DNA of 64,000 nucleotides from Vannielia litorea (GCF_019801175.1 NZ_JAHVJR010000001.1:2356001-2420000), one strand, 5' to 3'. Shown: positions 1 through 11,606, counted from the stretch's first letter. Numbers and translations are program-made. Notes: generated by a model not told the origin, from the sequence alone.

Positions 1-28
1 CTTTGCGTTTCTACATGCCGACTGATCG

Positions 29-1132
29 TCAGGCCGCTTTGTTGGCCGCAATCTTCTGCATAAGCCGCTTGGCGTTTTCAGCCCCCAGCTTCAGGTCGAA
101 AGCCCTGAACGAAAAATCGGCATCGAAATCCGGAAAGGCCCGGCGCATCGCCGCTTCCGGGTCGATCTTCATCGCGCTAAGGCGCCCATGCTCGGTGAGC
201 GCTCGCGCCTGATCAGGGGTGAGCCCGGTGATCATCCGGAAGAAGCGCAGCAGGTCGGGCATGTTGGTGATGTTGTCCCGCACGTGGCGCACCTGCAGCG
301 CGCGCTCATCATGCAGCAGGTTGCCGATCGCCTCGTCGCCCTGCTCGGCATAGCGCAGGGTCTTGGCCGCCCAATGCAGCGGCGTTAGCCCGTCGAAATG
401 CAGCACATGCAGGCCGGTGGCCTTCTTGTGCGGGGCCCAGCCGTTGTTCTTCCCCGGCAGTTTGGCGGCATGGACCTGCACCTGCACCTTGTGCCCGGTC
501 CGCACCAGCGGCTTGCCGTGCGACGAGCCCGCGAGCCCGTTGGCGAGGAAGGGCGCGACCTTGTCACCATAGATACGGCGGGCGATCCGCGGGGCCTGTT
601 TGATCGGGTGACGGAACACGCCAGAGAAGATGTGCTCAGAACGGTCGCCCGCAAGCCAGCACCGCTCGACCGCCGGAATGCGCAGCCACACGTCCTCTTC
701 CTCCAGCCGCGCGACCTCTTCACCGAAGGGGCGCGCCATGTGCAGGAACTCGTCGGCATCGAGGTGCAGCAGGTAATCGACCTTGGCTTGGCGGTAGGCC
801 TGGGTGGCATTGATCGCCTGCCGGGCATTCTGGTTCTCCGGCCGTCCACGCTCTCCGTTCACCCGATTCCAATAGGCATCATTACATCTGATCGCCTTCA
901 CCCGGCCCGTCTGCTTGAGCATCGGGCGCACCGGGTCGTCGGGATCGTCGAGGTAGATAAAGATCTTCCGGGCGCCCAACTCGAGGTGGTGAGCGACGAA
1001 GGCCAGCACCAGCTCGGTGGGCTCGCGCACGGTGGCCACAACGGCCCACGTCGGCTCGGGTTTGGCCTGGGGTTTTGGGTCCAGCTGCGGCGCTTCGGCG
1101 GGCTCTTCGCCCTGATCGGTGGTCTCGTTCAT
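29..1132 (-). CDS. Glycosyltransferase family 2 protein (Glyco_tranf_2_4 type)
   Basis: A 367-residue protein. Residues from about 29 (WAVVATVREPTE) resemble the start of the family-2 fold found in the Glyco_tranf_2_4 group, and LHLDADEF near residue 123 supplies the metal/nucleotide-sugar binding D-x-D motif. No signal peptide or membrane segment is visible, so the enzyme is probably cytoplasmic. Donor and acceptor are unknown. The N-terminal 28 residues are rich in Pro, Glu and Gln and probably disordered. It is transcribed divergently from the TCA operon and shares the intergenic region that carries the TGTGATCACA palindromes, although those lie closer to sucC. It is not adjacent to the exopolysaccharide locus. 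The family call is firm; the biological role is open. Confidence 0.85.
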   Translation of the reverse strand: MNETTDQGEEPAEAPQLDPKPQAKPEPTWAVVATVREPTELVLAFVAHHLELGARKIFIYLDDPDDPVRPMLKQTGRVKAIRCNDAYWNRVNGERGRPENQNARQAINATQAYRQAKVDYLLHLDADEFLHMARPFGEEVARLEEEDVWLRIPAVERCWLAGDRSEHIFSGVFRHPIKQAPRIARRIYGDKVAPFLANGLAGSSHGKPLVRTGHKVQVQVHAAKLPGKNNGWAPHKKATGLHVLHFDGLTPLHWAAKTLRYAEQGDEAIGNLLHDERALQVRHVRDNITNMPDLLRFFRMITGLTPDQARALTEHGRLSAMKIDPEAAMRRAFPDFDADFSFRAFDLKLGAENAKRLMQKIAANKAA

Positions 1133-1225
1133 GGCGCCATGATTAGCGCGGAGGCCCGAGTCTTGCCAGCCCTGCCACGCGGTCCGGGCGGTGATTCTCC
1201 TGAAAGCGTTAGCACCCCGTTAACT

Positions 1226-1256
1226 TGTGATCACACAATTCTTAGCTGTGATCACA
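1226..1256. promoter_or_regulatory. Paired TGTGATCACA palindromes in front of sucC (candidate operator)
   Basis: The perfect 10-bp palindrome TGTGATCACA occurs at 1226-1235 and again at 1247-1256. They are 21 bp apart start to start, about two helical turns. They lie 108-138 bp upstream of the sucC start. The GTGATCAC core recurs twice in front of the GntR-family gene at 13246. A transcription factor dimer pair binding here is inferred, not shown. Confidence 0.6.
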
Positions 1257-1363
1257 AATCGCATTAATCATACCCAACCCCCGCATTTGAAGGTGATTTT
1301 TGTTTGCGCGGCGCGTCTGCTGTGCCAAGGACGGGATCGAACCGCAGCTTGAGGAACAGCTTC

Positions 1364-2557
1364 ATGAACATCCATGAGTATCAGGCGAAGGCCCTTCTTC
1401 GCTCCTACGGCGCCCCGGTCTCCGATGGCCGGGCCGTGCTGAAGGCCGATGAGGCCAAGACCGCCGCCGGCGAACTCGACGGCCCGCTCTGGGTGGTTAA
1501 GGCACAGATCCACGCAGGTGGCCGCGGAAAAGGCTCCTTCAAGGAAGCCGCCGCCGGCGAAAAGGGCGGCGTCCGCCTCGCCAAGTCGGTCGAAGAGGCC
1601 GCAGAAGAAGCCAAGAAGATGCTGGGCAAGACCCTCGTCACCCACCAGACCGGCCCCGCCGGCAAACAGGTGAACCGCATCTACATCGAAGACGGCTCCG
1701 ACATCACCTCCGAGTTCTACCTCGCGCTGCTGGTCGATCGTGCCACCAGCCGCGTGAGCTTCGTCTGCTCTACCGAGGGCGGGATGGACATCGAAGAGGT
1801 CGCCGCATCGACCCCTGAGAAGATCCTCAGTTTCACCGTCGATCCGGCCACCGGCTACCAGCCTTACCACGGCCGCCGCGTTGCCTTCGCCCTCGGGCTG
1901 GAGGGCGCCGCCGTCAAGCAATGCGTCAAGCTGATGGGCATTCTCTACAAGGCCTTCATGGAGAAGGACATGGAGATGCTGGAGATCAACCCGCTGATCC
2001 TGATGCCCAACGGCGAGCTGAAGGTGCTCGACGCCAAGCTCGGCTTCGACGGCAACGCGATCTACCGCCATCCCGACATCGCCGAGCTGCGCGACGAGAC
2101 CGAGGAAGACCCCAAGGAACTCGCCGCCTCCAAATTCGACCTCAACTACATCGCCCTCGACGGCGAGATCGGCTGCATGGTCAACGGCGCGGGCCTCGCG
2201 ATGGCCACGATGGACATCATCAAGCTCTACGGCGCCGAGCCTGCCAACTTCCTCGACGTGGGCGGCGGCGCGACCAAGGAGAAGGTCACCGAGGCATTCA
2301 AGATCATCACCTCTGACCCGAACGTCAAAGGCATCCTCGTCAACATCTTCGGCGGGATCATGCGCTGCGACGTGATCGCAGAGGGCGTGGTGGCCGCGGT
2401 CAAGGAAGTCGGCCTGCAAGTGCCGCTGGTGGTCCGCCTCGAGGGCACCAACGTGGAAAAGGGCAAGGAGATCATCAATACCTCCGGCCTCAATGTGATC
2501 GCTGCCGACGACCTCTCCGACGGCGCCGAGAAAATCGTGAAAGCGGTGAAGGGCTGA
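1364..2557 (+). CDS. sucC: Succinyl-CoA synthetase (ADP-forming) beta subunit
   Basis: A 397-residue protein, the usual length for SucC, that with SucD interconverts succinyl-CoA and succinate with substrate-level phosphorylation in the TCA cycle. The N-terminus MNIHEYQAKALLR is the hallmark start of the family, followed by the ATP-grasp fold (AQIHAGGRGKG near residue 45) and the C-terminal CoA-ligase-like segment with VNIFGGIMRCD. An in-frame ATG at 1304 would add 20 residues with no family match, so the ATG at 1364 is preferred. It is the first gene of the suc operon. Unusually, two small genes separate it from its partner sucD. Confidence 0.97.
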   Translation: MNIHEYQAKALLRSYGAPVSDGRAVLKADEAKTAAGELDGPLWVVKAQIHAGGRGKGSFKEAAAGEKGGVRLAKSVEEAAEEAKKMLGKTLVTHQTGPAGKQVNRIYIEDGSDITSEFYLALLVDRATSRVSFVCSTEGGMDIEEVAASTPEKILSFTVDPATGYQPYHGRRVAFALGLEGAAVKQCVKLMGILYKAFMEKDMEMLEINPLILMPNGELKVLDAKLGFDGNAIYRHPDIAELRDETEEDPKELAASKFDLNYIALDGEIGCMVNGAGLAMATMDIIKLYGAEPANFLDVGGGATKEKVTEAFKIITSDPNVKGILVNIFGGIMRCDVIAEGVVAAVKEVGLQVPLVVRLEGTNVEKGKEIINTSGLNVIAADDLSDGAEKIVKAVKG

Positions 2558-2562
2558 GCCTG

Positions 2563-3075
2563 ATGCGCGCCGCCCTCCCCCTCCTCGCCTGCCTCGCTGC
2601 CACTCCGGCGGCGGCGCAGGATGTCATCGCGCTTCAGAAGATGACGATGCAGCTCTCCAACCCCGCAGGGGTGGAGGCGCAGATGGGGGCCTGGGCGGCT
2701 TGCGTGATGGGCAATGGCGACAAGGATGTCACCACCGCCTATTTCGCACCGCGCGGCTGGGAGGTGTTCTCCGATCCCGAGATGGGAATGGCCGAGATCA
2801 GCCATCCGACCTCTCAGATCTACATCTCGCTCTACATGCACGGGGCAATCTGTTCGGTCGCCCATACCAACCAGCCCTCCGCCGATGCCACGCTGCTCCT
2901 CGAGAACTTTCTCGAGGTTGCCGGCATCCCGGCCACGCCCACCGAGATCGAGGGCTGCGCCGGGTGGGATCGCGGCGATGGCATGAGCATCGGCCTCACC
3001 TCCGGCGGGCAGGACCCTGTCTGCGTCGGTACCACCGACAATGACGTGCGCTTCACCTTCCCGGTGAGGAACTGA
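2563..3075 (+). CDS. Small exported protein of unknown function between sucC and sucD
   Basis: A 170-residue protein starting 5 bp after the sucC stop. It has a clear Sec-type signal peptide (MRAALPLLACLAATPAAAQ), so the mature protein of about 150 residues is probably periplasmic. Two cysteines in the mature part (CVMG near 46 and AICSV near 97) plus later ones could form disulfides. I recognise no domain. It has the same general build (signal peptide, about 150-165 residues, acidic) as the next gene, and the two may be distant paralogues or simply share size. The position suggests co-transcription with the TCA genes, but nothing in the sequence ties it to TCA chemistry. Confidence 0.75.
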   Translation: MRAALPLLACLAATPAAAQDVIALQKMTMQLSNPAGVEAQMGAWAACVMGNGDKDVTTAYFAPRGWEVFSDPEMGMAEISHPTSQIYISLYMHGAICSVAHTNQPSADATLLLENFLEVAGIPATPTEIEGCAGWDRGDGMSIGLTSGGQDPVCVGTTDNDVRFTFPVRN

Positions 3076-3078
3076 GCC

Positions 3079-3636
3079 ATGCGCACCCTCGCCCTCCTCC
3101 TCCTCACCGCCACCCCGGCTGCCGCGCAGATCGACGTGCCCCGTGCCTTCGACCTGTTCGACGCATACTGCCGCCCGGCGATGCAGGGCGAGGCGGCGCT
3201 CCGGGAAGTGGCCAAGGTGCCCGGCCCGGGCGGCGAGCAGGTCTTTGCCGCAACCGAGGACGGCTCCTGGGTGACGTTCGCCACCGGCGAGGGCGATTTT
3301 CTGGTGATCGGCGGCTACCGCTATGGCGAAGGCACCGAGATGCGGGAATGCATGGTGCAGCAGGTCGGCGGCATTGCCGGGCAGGAGCCGGTCGACCCGG
3401 TCGAAGCCGCCTTCCTCGACCTCGCACCCAAGGGCGAGGGCATCACCATGTCGGGCGGCAAGGTCATGGAGCAAATGCCGCCGGTCGGCCATTTTGCGAT
3501 GATGCCCAAAGGCCACCTCAATGACCGGCGCGAATATACCCTCCTCGGCGCGATGGAGCCGCCCGAGGCCATGATGCAGGGCTCGATGGGGCCCGGCGTC
3601 TTTCGTCTGAATGCCTATGCGGTGATCCCGCAATGA
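3079..3636 (+). CDS. Small exported protein of unknown function between sucC and sucD
   Basis: A 185-residue protein starting 3 bp after the stop of the preceding gene. It begins with a short signal peptide ending near AAAQ at residues 14-17, so export to the periplasm is likely. The rest is an acidic soluble chain with no recognised domain and several Met-rich turns (EQMPP, MMQGSMGP). It sits 63 bp before sucD in the same direction and is most likely part of the same transcript. Function unknown. The gene is credible because of its signal peptide, tight spacing and compatible codon use. Confidence 0.72.
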   Translation: MRTLALLLLTATPAAAQIDVPRAFDLFDAYCRPAMQGEAALREVAKVPGPGGEQVFAATEDGSWVTFATGEGDFLVIGGYRYGEGTEMRECMVQQVGGIAGQEPVDPVEAAFLDLAPKGEGITMSGGKVMEQMPPVGHFAMMPKGHLNDRREYTLLGAMEPPEAMMQGSMGPGVFRLNAYAVIPQ

Positions 3637-3699
3637 GCAGCACACGCAACACCCGAGCGCCCCGCGCGGCGCAGTGACAAAGAAGCAAGGAAAACACCG

Positions 3700-4581
3700 A
3701 TGGCCATTCTTGTCGACGAAAACACCAAGGTGATCTGCCAGGGCCTCACCGGCTCGCAGGGCACGTTTCACTCCGAGCAGGCAATCGCCTACGGCACCAA
3801 GATGGTCGGCGGCGTGACCCCCGGAAAGGGTGGTCAGACCCACCTCGATCTGCCGGTCTTCAACTCGGTGCATGAGGCCAAGCATGTGACCGGCGCCAAC
3901 GCCTCGGTCATCTACGTGCCGCCCCCCTTCGCCGCCGACTCGATCCTCGAGGCGATCGACGCCGAGATGGAGCTGATCGTGTGCATCACCGAGGGCATCC
4001 CGGTGCTCGACATGATGAGCGTGAAGCGCGCGCTGGAGGGCTCCTCCTCGCGCCTCATCGGCCCCAACTGCCCCGGTGTCATCACCCCTGACGCCTGCAA
4101 GATCGGCATCATGCCCGGCCACATCCACAAGCGCGGCAGCGTTGGTGTTGTGTCCCGCTCCGGCACCCTGACCTATGAGGCCGTGAAGCAGACGGCGGAT
4201 GCGGGCCTCGGCCAGTCCACCGCTGTCGGCATCGGCGGCGACCCGATCAAGGGCACCGAGCATATCGACGTGCTCGACATGTTCCTCGACGACGACGAGA
4301 CCCAGTCGATCATCATGATCGGCGAAATCGGCGGCTCCGCCGAAGAAGAGGCCGCCGAGTTCCTCGCCGAACAGAAGAAGAAGGGCCGCTGGAAGCCGGT
4401 CGCCGGTTTCATCGCCGGCCGCACCGCCCCTCCGGGCCGCCGCATGGGCCATGCCGGCGCCATCGTGGCCGGCGGCAAGGGCGACGCCGAGAGCAAGATC
4501 GAAGCCATGCGCTCCGCTGGCATCGTGGTGGCCGACAGCCCCGCAACGCTGGGCGAAGCCGTGCTGAAGGCGATTGGCTAA
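3700..4581 (+). CDS. sucD: Succinyl-CoA synthetase (ADP-forming) alpha subunit
   Basis: A 293-residue protein of standard SucD length, partner of SucC in the succinyl-CoA synthetase step. The N-terminal CoA-binding Rossmann domain is seen in ICQGLTGSQGTFH and GGVTPGKGG. The active-site phosphohistidine is H251 in the motif MGHAGAI. GPNCPGVI near residue 123 is also characteristic. The start ATG at 3700 follows an AAGGA-type ribosome site. The gene lies downstream of two small exported-protein genes and upstream of sucA, with a strong hairpin in the sucD-sucA gap. Confidence 0.97.
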   Translation: MAILVDENTKVICQGLTGSQGTFHSEQAIAYGTKMVGGVTPGKGGQTHLDLPVFNSVHEAKHVTGANASVIYVPPPFAADSILEAIDAEMELIVCITEGIPVLDMMSVKRALEGSSSRLIGPNCPGVITPDACKIGIMPGHIHKRGSVGVVSRSGTLTYEAVKQTADAGLGQSTAVGIGGDPIKGTEHIDVLDMFLDDDETQSIIMIGEIGGSAEEEAAEFLAEQKKKGRWKPVAGFIAGRTAPPGRRMGHAGAIVAGGKGDAESKIEAMRSAGIVVADSPATLGEAVLKAIG

Positions 4582-4605
4582 GCCCGGCACATATCGCGCG
4601 ACACT

Positions 4606-4635
4606 GGCCGCGGGCGGGGGATTCCGCCCGTGGCC
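4606..4635 (+). promoter_or_regulatory. Intercistronic hairpin between sucD and sucA
   Basis: GGCCGCGGGCGG (4606-4617) pairs with CCGCCCGTGGCC (4624-4635) with one mismatch around a six-base loop. There is no T-run after it, so it is not a classic terminator. It ends 21 bp before the sucA ATG and could mark RNA processing or tune the sucCD to sucAB ratio. That role is inferred. Confidence 0.5.
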
Positions 4636-4656
4636 TTCAACACATCAGGTGGCATC

Positions 4657-7623
4657 ATGACCGACCAAAGCCCCAACGACCTCTTCCACGCCTCCAGCTT
4701 CATGCAGGGGCACAACGCGGCCTATCTCGAACAGCTCTACGCCAAATACGCCGACGACCCGAACTCGGTCGATGGCGCTTGGGCCGAGTTCTTCCGGCAG
4801 TTGGGCGATGGCGAAACCGATGTGAAGGCCGAGGCCAAGGGGCCGAGCTGGGCCCGCAATGACTGGCCGCCCATGCCGGGCGATGACCTGACCGCCGCGC
4901 TCACTGGCGAGTGGCCCGCCGAGGCCACGCCCGAGGGCAAGGGCGCCGCCAAGAAGATCAAGGACGCCGCCGGGGCCAGCGCCGCGCCGGTGAGTGAAGA
5001 GGCGATCAAGACCGCCGTACTCGACAGCATCCGCGCGCTCATGCTCATCCGCGCCTACCGGATCCGCGGCCACCTCGTGGCCGATCTCGACCCGCTGGGC
5101 ATGCAGGACCAGACGCCCCACCCCGAGCTGGACCCCAAGAGCTATGGCTTCACCGATGCCGACATGGACCGCCCGATCTTCATCGATCAGGTACTGGGCC
5201 TGAAGTTCGCCTCGCTGCGCCAGATCATCGACATCGTCCGCCGCACCTACTGCGGCACCTTCGCGCTGCAATATATGCACATCTCCAACCCCGAGGAGGC
5301 CTCCTGGCTGAAGGAGCGCATCGAAGGGCTGGGCAAGGAAATCGCCTTCACCCGCGAGGGCCGCAAGGCGATCCTGAACAAGTTGGTCGAGGCCGAGGGC
5401 TTCGAGAAGTTCCTCCATGTCAAATACATGGGCACCAAGCGCTTTGGCCTTGATGGCGGCGAAAGCCTCGTGCCCGCGATGGAGCAGATCATCAAGCGCG
5501 GGGGCAATCTCGGCGTGAAGGAGATCGTCGTCGGCATGCCCCACCGGGGCCGCCTATCGGTGCTGGCCAACGTGATGGCCAAGCCCTACCGCGCGATCTT
5601 CAACGAGTTCCAGGGCGGCAGCTTCAAGCCCGAGGATGTGGATGGCTCCGGCGACGTGAAATATCACCTCGGCGCCTCCTCCGACCGTGAGTTCGATGGC
5701 AACACCGTCCACCTCAGCCTCACCGCCAACCCCTCGCACCTCGAAGCGGTCAACCCCGTGGTGCTGGGCAAAGCCCGCGCCAAGCAGGACCAGCTGGGCG
5801 ACAAGGAGCGCACGCAGGTTCTGCCGATCTTGCTGCACGGCGATGCGGCCTTTGCCGGTCAGGGCGTTGTGGCCGAGTGCTTTGGCCTGTCGGGCCTGCG
5901 CGGCCACCGCACCGGCGGCACCATCCATATCGTGGTGAACAACCAGATCGGATTCACCACCGCGCCGCACTTCTCGCGCTCGTCCCCCTACCCCACCGAC
6001 ATCGCCCTGATGGTCGAAGCGCCGATCTTCCACGTGAACGGCGACGACCCCGAGGCCGTGGTGCATGCCGCCAAGGTGGCCACCGAGTTCCGCCAGAAGT
6101 TCCACAAGGACGTGGTGCTCGACATCTTCTGTTATCGCCGCTTCGGCCATAACGAGGGCGATGAGCCGATGTTCACCAACCCGATCATGTACAAGCGGAT
6201 CAAGGGCCATAAGACCACCCTGAGCCTCTACACCGAGCGGCTGGTGAAGGACGGGCTGATCCCCGAAGGCGAGATCGAAGACATGAAGGCGGCCTTCCAG
6301 AGCTACCTGAATGACGAGTTCGAAGCCGGGAAGAACTACAAGCCCAACAAGGCCGACTGGCTCGATGGCCGCTGGTCGCACCTCGACCGTCGCGGCGAAG
6401 AGTACCAGCGCGGCGAGACGGCGATTGCCGAAGAGACCTTCCGCGATGTCGGCAAGGCGCTGACCACCGCGCCCGAAGGCTACGCCCTGCACAAAACGGT
6501 GCAGCGGATGCTGGGCGCCAAGGCCGACATGGTCGAAAAGGGCGAGGGCATCGACTGGGCCACAGGCGAGGCACTGGCCTTCGGCTCGCTGCTCACCGAG
6601 GGCTACCCGGTTCGCCTTGCCGGGCAAGACAGCACGCGCGGCACCTTCTCGCAACGACACTCCGGCTTCGTCAATCAGGAGACGGAGGAGCGCTACTACC
6701 CGCTCAACCACATCCGCTCCGGGCAGGCGCAATACGAGGTCATCGACTCGATGCTCTCTGAGTATGCGGTGCTGGGTTTCGAATATGGCTACAGCCTCGC
6801 CGAGCCCAACGCGCTCACCCTCTGGGAAGCCCAGTTCGGTGACTTCGCCAACGGCGCGCAGATCATGTTCGACCAGTTCGTCTCGTCGGGCGAAAGCAAG
6901 TGGCTGAGGATGTCGGGCCTCGTCTGCCTGCTGCCGCATGGCTACGAGGGCCAAGGGCCGGAGCACTCCTCCGCCCGGCTCGAGCGCTTCCTGCAGATGT
7001 GCGGGCAAGACAACTGGATCGTCGCCAACTGCACGACCCCGGCCAACTACTTCCACATCCTGCGCCGCCAGATCCACCGCAGCTTCCGCAAGCCGCTCAT
7101 CATGATGACGCCCAAGTCGCTGCTGCGCCACAAGATGGCGGTGAGCCGGATGGAAGAGTTCACCACCGGGTCGAGCTTCCACCGGGTTCTGTGGGACGAC
7201 GCCGAGCACGGCAACTCCGACACCCAGCTCGCGCCCGACGACAAGATCAAGCGCGTGGTGATGTGCTCGGGCAAGGTTTACTACGACCTGCTGGAGGCCC
7301 GCGACGCAGCCGGCATCGACGATGTCTACCTGCTGCGTGTCGAGCAGTTCTACCCCTTCCCCGCCATCTCCCTCGTGAAGGAGCTGGAGCGGTTCAAGGG
7401 CGCAGAGATGGTCTGGTGTCAGGAAGAGCCCAAGAACCAGGGCGCCTGGAGCTACATCGAACCCAACATCGAATGGGTGCTGGGCCGGATCGACGCCAAG
7501 TTCGGCCGCCCCATCTACGCAGGCCGGGCAACCTCGGCCTCCCCTGCCACCGGTCTCGCCTCGCAGCACAAGGCACAACAGGAAGCGCTCGTGAACGAGG
7601 CGCTCGGAATCGAAGGAAACTGA
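4657..7623 (+). CDS. sucA: 2-oxoglutarate dehydrogenase E1 component
   Basis: A 988-residue thiamine-diphosphate enzyme that decarboxylates 2-oxoglutarate and passes the succinyl group to the lipoyl domain of SucB. Visible family features are the N-terminal E2-binding segment (FMQGHNAAYLEQLY), the catalytic core motif GMPHRGRLSVLAN, the IHIVVNNQIGFTT segment, RRFGHNEGDEP, and the C-terminal transketolase-like part with GQDSTRGTFSQRH and EWGxxE-like WEAQFGDFANGAQ. An upstream in-frame GTG at 4630 lies inside the preceding hairpin, and the ATG at 4657 has AGGTGG ahead of it, so the latter is chosen. It is followed 3 bp later by sucB. Confidence 0.97.
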   Translation: MTDQSPNDLFHASSFMQGHNAAYLEQLYAKYADDPNSVDGAWAEFFRQLGDGETDVKAEAKGPSWARNDWPPMPGDDLTAALTGEWPAEATPEGKGAAKKIKDAAGASAAPVSEEAIKTAVLDSIRALMLIRAYRIRGHLVADLDPLGMQDQTPHPELDPKSYGFTDADMDRPIFIDQVLGLKFASLRQIIDIVRRTYCGTFALQYMHISNPEEASWLKERIEGLGKEIAFTREGRKAILNKLVEAEGFEKFLHVKYMGTKRFGLDGGESLVPAMEQIIKRGGNLGVKEIVVGMPHRGRLSVLANVMAKPYRAIFNEFQGGSFKPEDVDGSGDVKYHLGASSDREFDGNTVHLSLTANPSHLEAVNPVVLGKARAKQDQLGDKERTQVLPILLHGDAAFAGQGVVAECFGLSGLRGHRTGGTIHIVVNNQIGFTTAPHFSRSSPYPTDIALMVEAPIFHVNGDDPEAVVHAAKVATEFRQKFHKDVVLDIFCYRRFGHNEGDEPMFTNPIMYKRIKGHKTTLSLYTERLVKDGLIPEGEIEDMKAAFQSYLNDEFEAGKNYKPNKADWLDGRWSHLDRRGEEYQRGETAIAEETFRDVGKALTTAPEGYALHKTVQRMLGAKADMVEKGEGIDWATGEALAFGSLLTEGYPVRLAGQDSTRGTFSQRHSGFVNQETEERYYPLNHIRSGQAQYEVIDSMLSEYAVLGFEYGYSLAEPNALTLWEAQFGDFANGAQIMFDQFVSSGESKWLRMSGLVCLLPHGYEGQGPEHSSARLERFLQMCGQDNWIVANCTTPANYFHILRRQIHRSFRKPLIMMTPKSLLRHKMAVSRMEEFTTGSSFHRVLWDDAEHGNSDTQLAPDDKIKRVVMCSGKVYYDLLEARDAAGIDDVYLLRVEQFYPFPAISLVKELERFKGAEMVWCQEEPKNQGAWSYIEPNIEWVLGRIDAKFGRPIYAGRATSASPATGLASQHKAQQEALVNEALGIEGN

Positions 7624-7626
7624 TCA

Positions 7627-9177
<1,551 letters not shown>

Positions 9178-9191
9178 TTGGTAGGTTTCAC

Positions 9192-9217
9192 CCACCCTGC
9201 AACCAGACGTAGGGTGG
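9192..9217. repeat. Small inverted repeat after sucB (possible REP-like element)
   Basis: CCACCCT (9192-9198) and AGGGTGG (9211-9217) form a 7-bp stem with a 12-base loop in the 68-bp gap between sucB and the next gene. No T-run follows. It resembles the short GTAGGGTGG-type intergenic repeats I associate with roseobacter genomes, but only one copy was noticed here. Confidence 0.3.
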
Positions 9218-9245
9218 ATGACAACCCGCCACCCGGAGCACTCGC

Positions 9246-9683
9246 ATGACCCTGCTCACCCGCGCCGAAACCATCGCCTTCTCGCCCGAAACGGCGAGCG
9301 GGCTGCGGTCTGCCGGGTTCACGCTGGGCGCGCTCTCCATCTTCGGCGTTCTGGCGCTCGGCACCTTCGGCTGGGCCGGGTTTCAGCCGTGGCTGCTGAT
9401 CTTCGCGGTCATCGCCTTCATCCCCGCCCTGCTCCTGCTCGCCCTCTCCCGCACCCTGCCCGCCCGCAGGCCCATTTCGGTGCTGCTGATCTGGGCACTC
9501 TGCGGCTTTTCTTTCCTGCTCATCCGCCGGACCCCGAGCGTGGCAGATGGTATCGAGCCGCAATGGCTCATCACCCCGCTGGTCTGGATCGTCGCCGCGC
9601 TGGAGCTGGTGCTCGCCCTCGCGCTGGCCTGGTTCGCGTGGCACCTCTACCGCAAGGGCGCCTTCAGCGGGGTGCCGGAATGA
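9246..9683 (+). CDS. Small four-helix membrane protein
   Basis: A 145-residue protein with four hydrophobic stretches that fit transmembrane helices, at roughly residues 18-42, 44-66, 76-94 and 110-138. The linkers are short and carry Arg residues. No catalytic motif or named family is recognised. It lies between sucB and lpdA, and its stop overlaps the start of the next gene by four bases (ATGA), indicating translational coupling. It is probably co-transcribed with the 2-oxoglutarate dehydrogenase genes, but a role in that complex cannot be claimed. Confidence 0.75.
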   Translation: MTLLTRAETIAFSPETASGLRSAGFTLGALSIFGVLALGTFGWAGFQPWLLIFAVIAFIPALLLLALSRTLPARRPISVLLIWALCGFSFLLIRRTPSVADGIEPQWLITPLVWIVAALELVLALALAWFAWHLYRKGAFSGVPE

Positions 9684-10039
9684 CCGATTTCGCCGCGCTC
9701 GAAAACGCCATCTGGGCCGCCGCCTCCGCCTATGACCGCGCTGCCATCGAGCGGCTGCTGGCGCCCGAGTTCTTCGAGCTGTCGCGCTCCGGCCGGAAGT
9801 ATACCCGTGAAGAGCTGCTGACCGATACCTCCGAGGGCCGCCCCTCCGAGCACCGCTTGCACGGGCTGGAGAGCCAGGCCATCGCGCCCGGCGTCACCCT
9901 CGTGACCTACACCTCCGAAACCCGCTACCCGGACGAGGTCCAATGGGCCAGCCGCTCCACCCTCTGGGCCGAGACGCCCGAAGGCTGGCAGGCCCGATTT
10001 CATCAGGGCACACCGCTGCCCGAAGGCGGCCTGTCATGA
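9680..10039 (+). CDS. SnoaL/NTF2-like small protein (DUF4440 type)
   Basis: A 119-residue protein whose layout fits the NTF2-like/DUF4440 fold. It starts with an N-terminal helix (ALENAIWAAASAYD), then LLAPEFFELSRSGR, and ends with alternating strands (LVTYTSETR, ASRSTLWAET, WQARFHQGT). In this fold the cavity often binds a small ligand, but the substrate is unknown. Its ATG at 9680 overlaps the preceding stop codon, so the two proteins are likely produced together. It precedes lpdA by 118 bp. Confidence 0.75.
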   Translation: MTDFAALENAIWAAASAYDRAAIERLLAPEFFELSRSGRKYTREELLTDTSEGRPSEHRLHGLESQAIAPGVTLVTYTSETRYPDEVQWASRSTLWAETPEGWQARFHQGTPLPEGGLS

Positions 10040-10078
10040 GCGGGCGGCGCATTAACGAATTCACCCGAAAACCGCATA

Positions 10079-10130
10079 TGTCAGATGACATGTGCATGGG
10101 ATGTGCATGGATTGTGCATCAGTTCTGCAT
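10079..10130. promoter_or_regulatory. Inverted repeat and helically phased TGTGCAT repeats before lpdA
   Basis: TGTCA-GA-TGACA (10079-10090) is followed directly by TGTGCAT at 10091, 10102 and 10113 and by the variant TCTGCAT at 10124, an exact 11-bp period. The array ends 27 bp before the lpdA ATG at 10158. The one-turn spacing suggests a binding site for a multimeric regulator or a nucleoid protein, and possibly a separate lpdA promoter. Confidence 0.45.
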
Positions 10131-10157
10131 GCCCCGCATCTTGGTAAAGGAGAGCCC

Positions 10158-11552
<1,395 letters not shown>

Positions 11553-11576
11553 TTAAGAACTGAGGCGTAAGTTGAG

Positions 11577-11606
11577 GGCCGTGGGCAGGTTGTCCGCGGC
11601 CTTTTT
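11577..11606 (+). terminator. Rho-independent terminator after lpdA
   Basis: GGCCGTGG (11577-11584) pairs with CCGCGGCC (11594-11601) including one G-T pair, followed by TTTTT (11602-11606). It lies 24 bp after the lpdA stop and fits the end of the suc operon transcript. Confidence 0.75.

Noticed and set aside
2227..4590. Long open frame on the minus strand (787 codons) opposite sucC and sucD
   Set aside because: It lies antisense to well-supported TCA genes and its translation is Gly/Ala/His/Arg-rich low-complexity sequence, the usual shadow of GC-rich codons.
5554..7578. Long open frame on the minus strand (674 codons) opposite sucA
   Set aside because: Antisense shadow of sucA; no motif or ribosome site.
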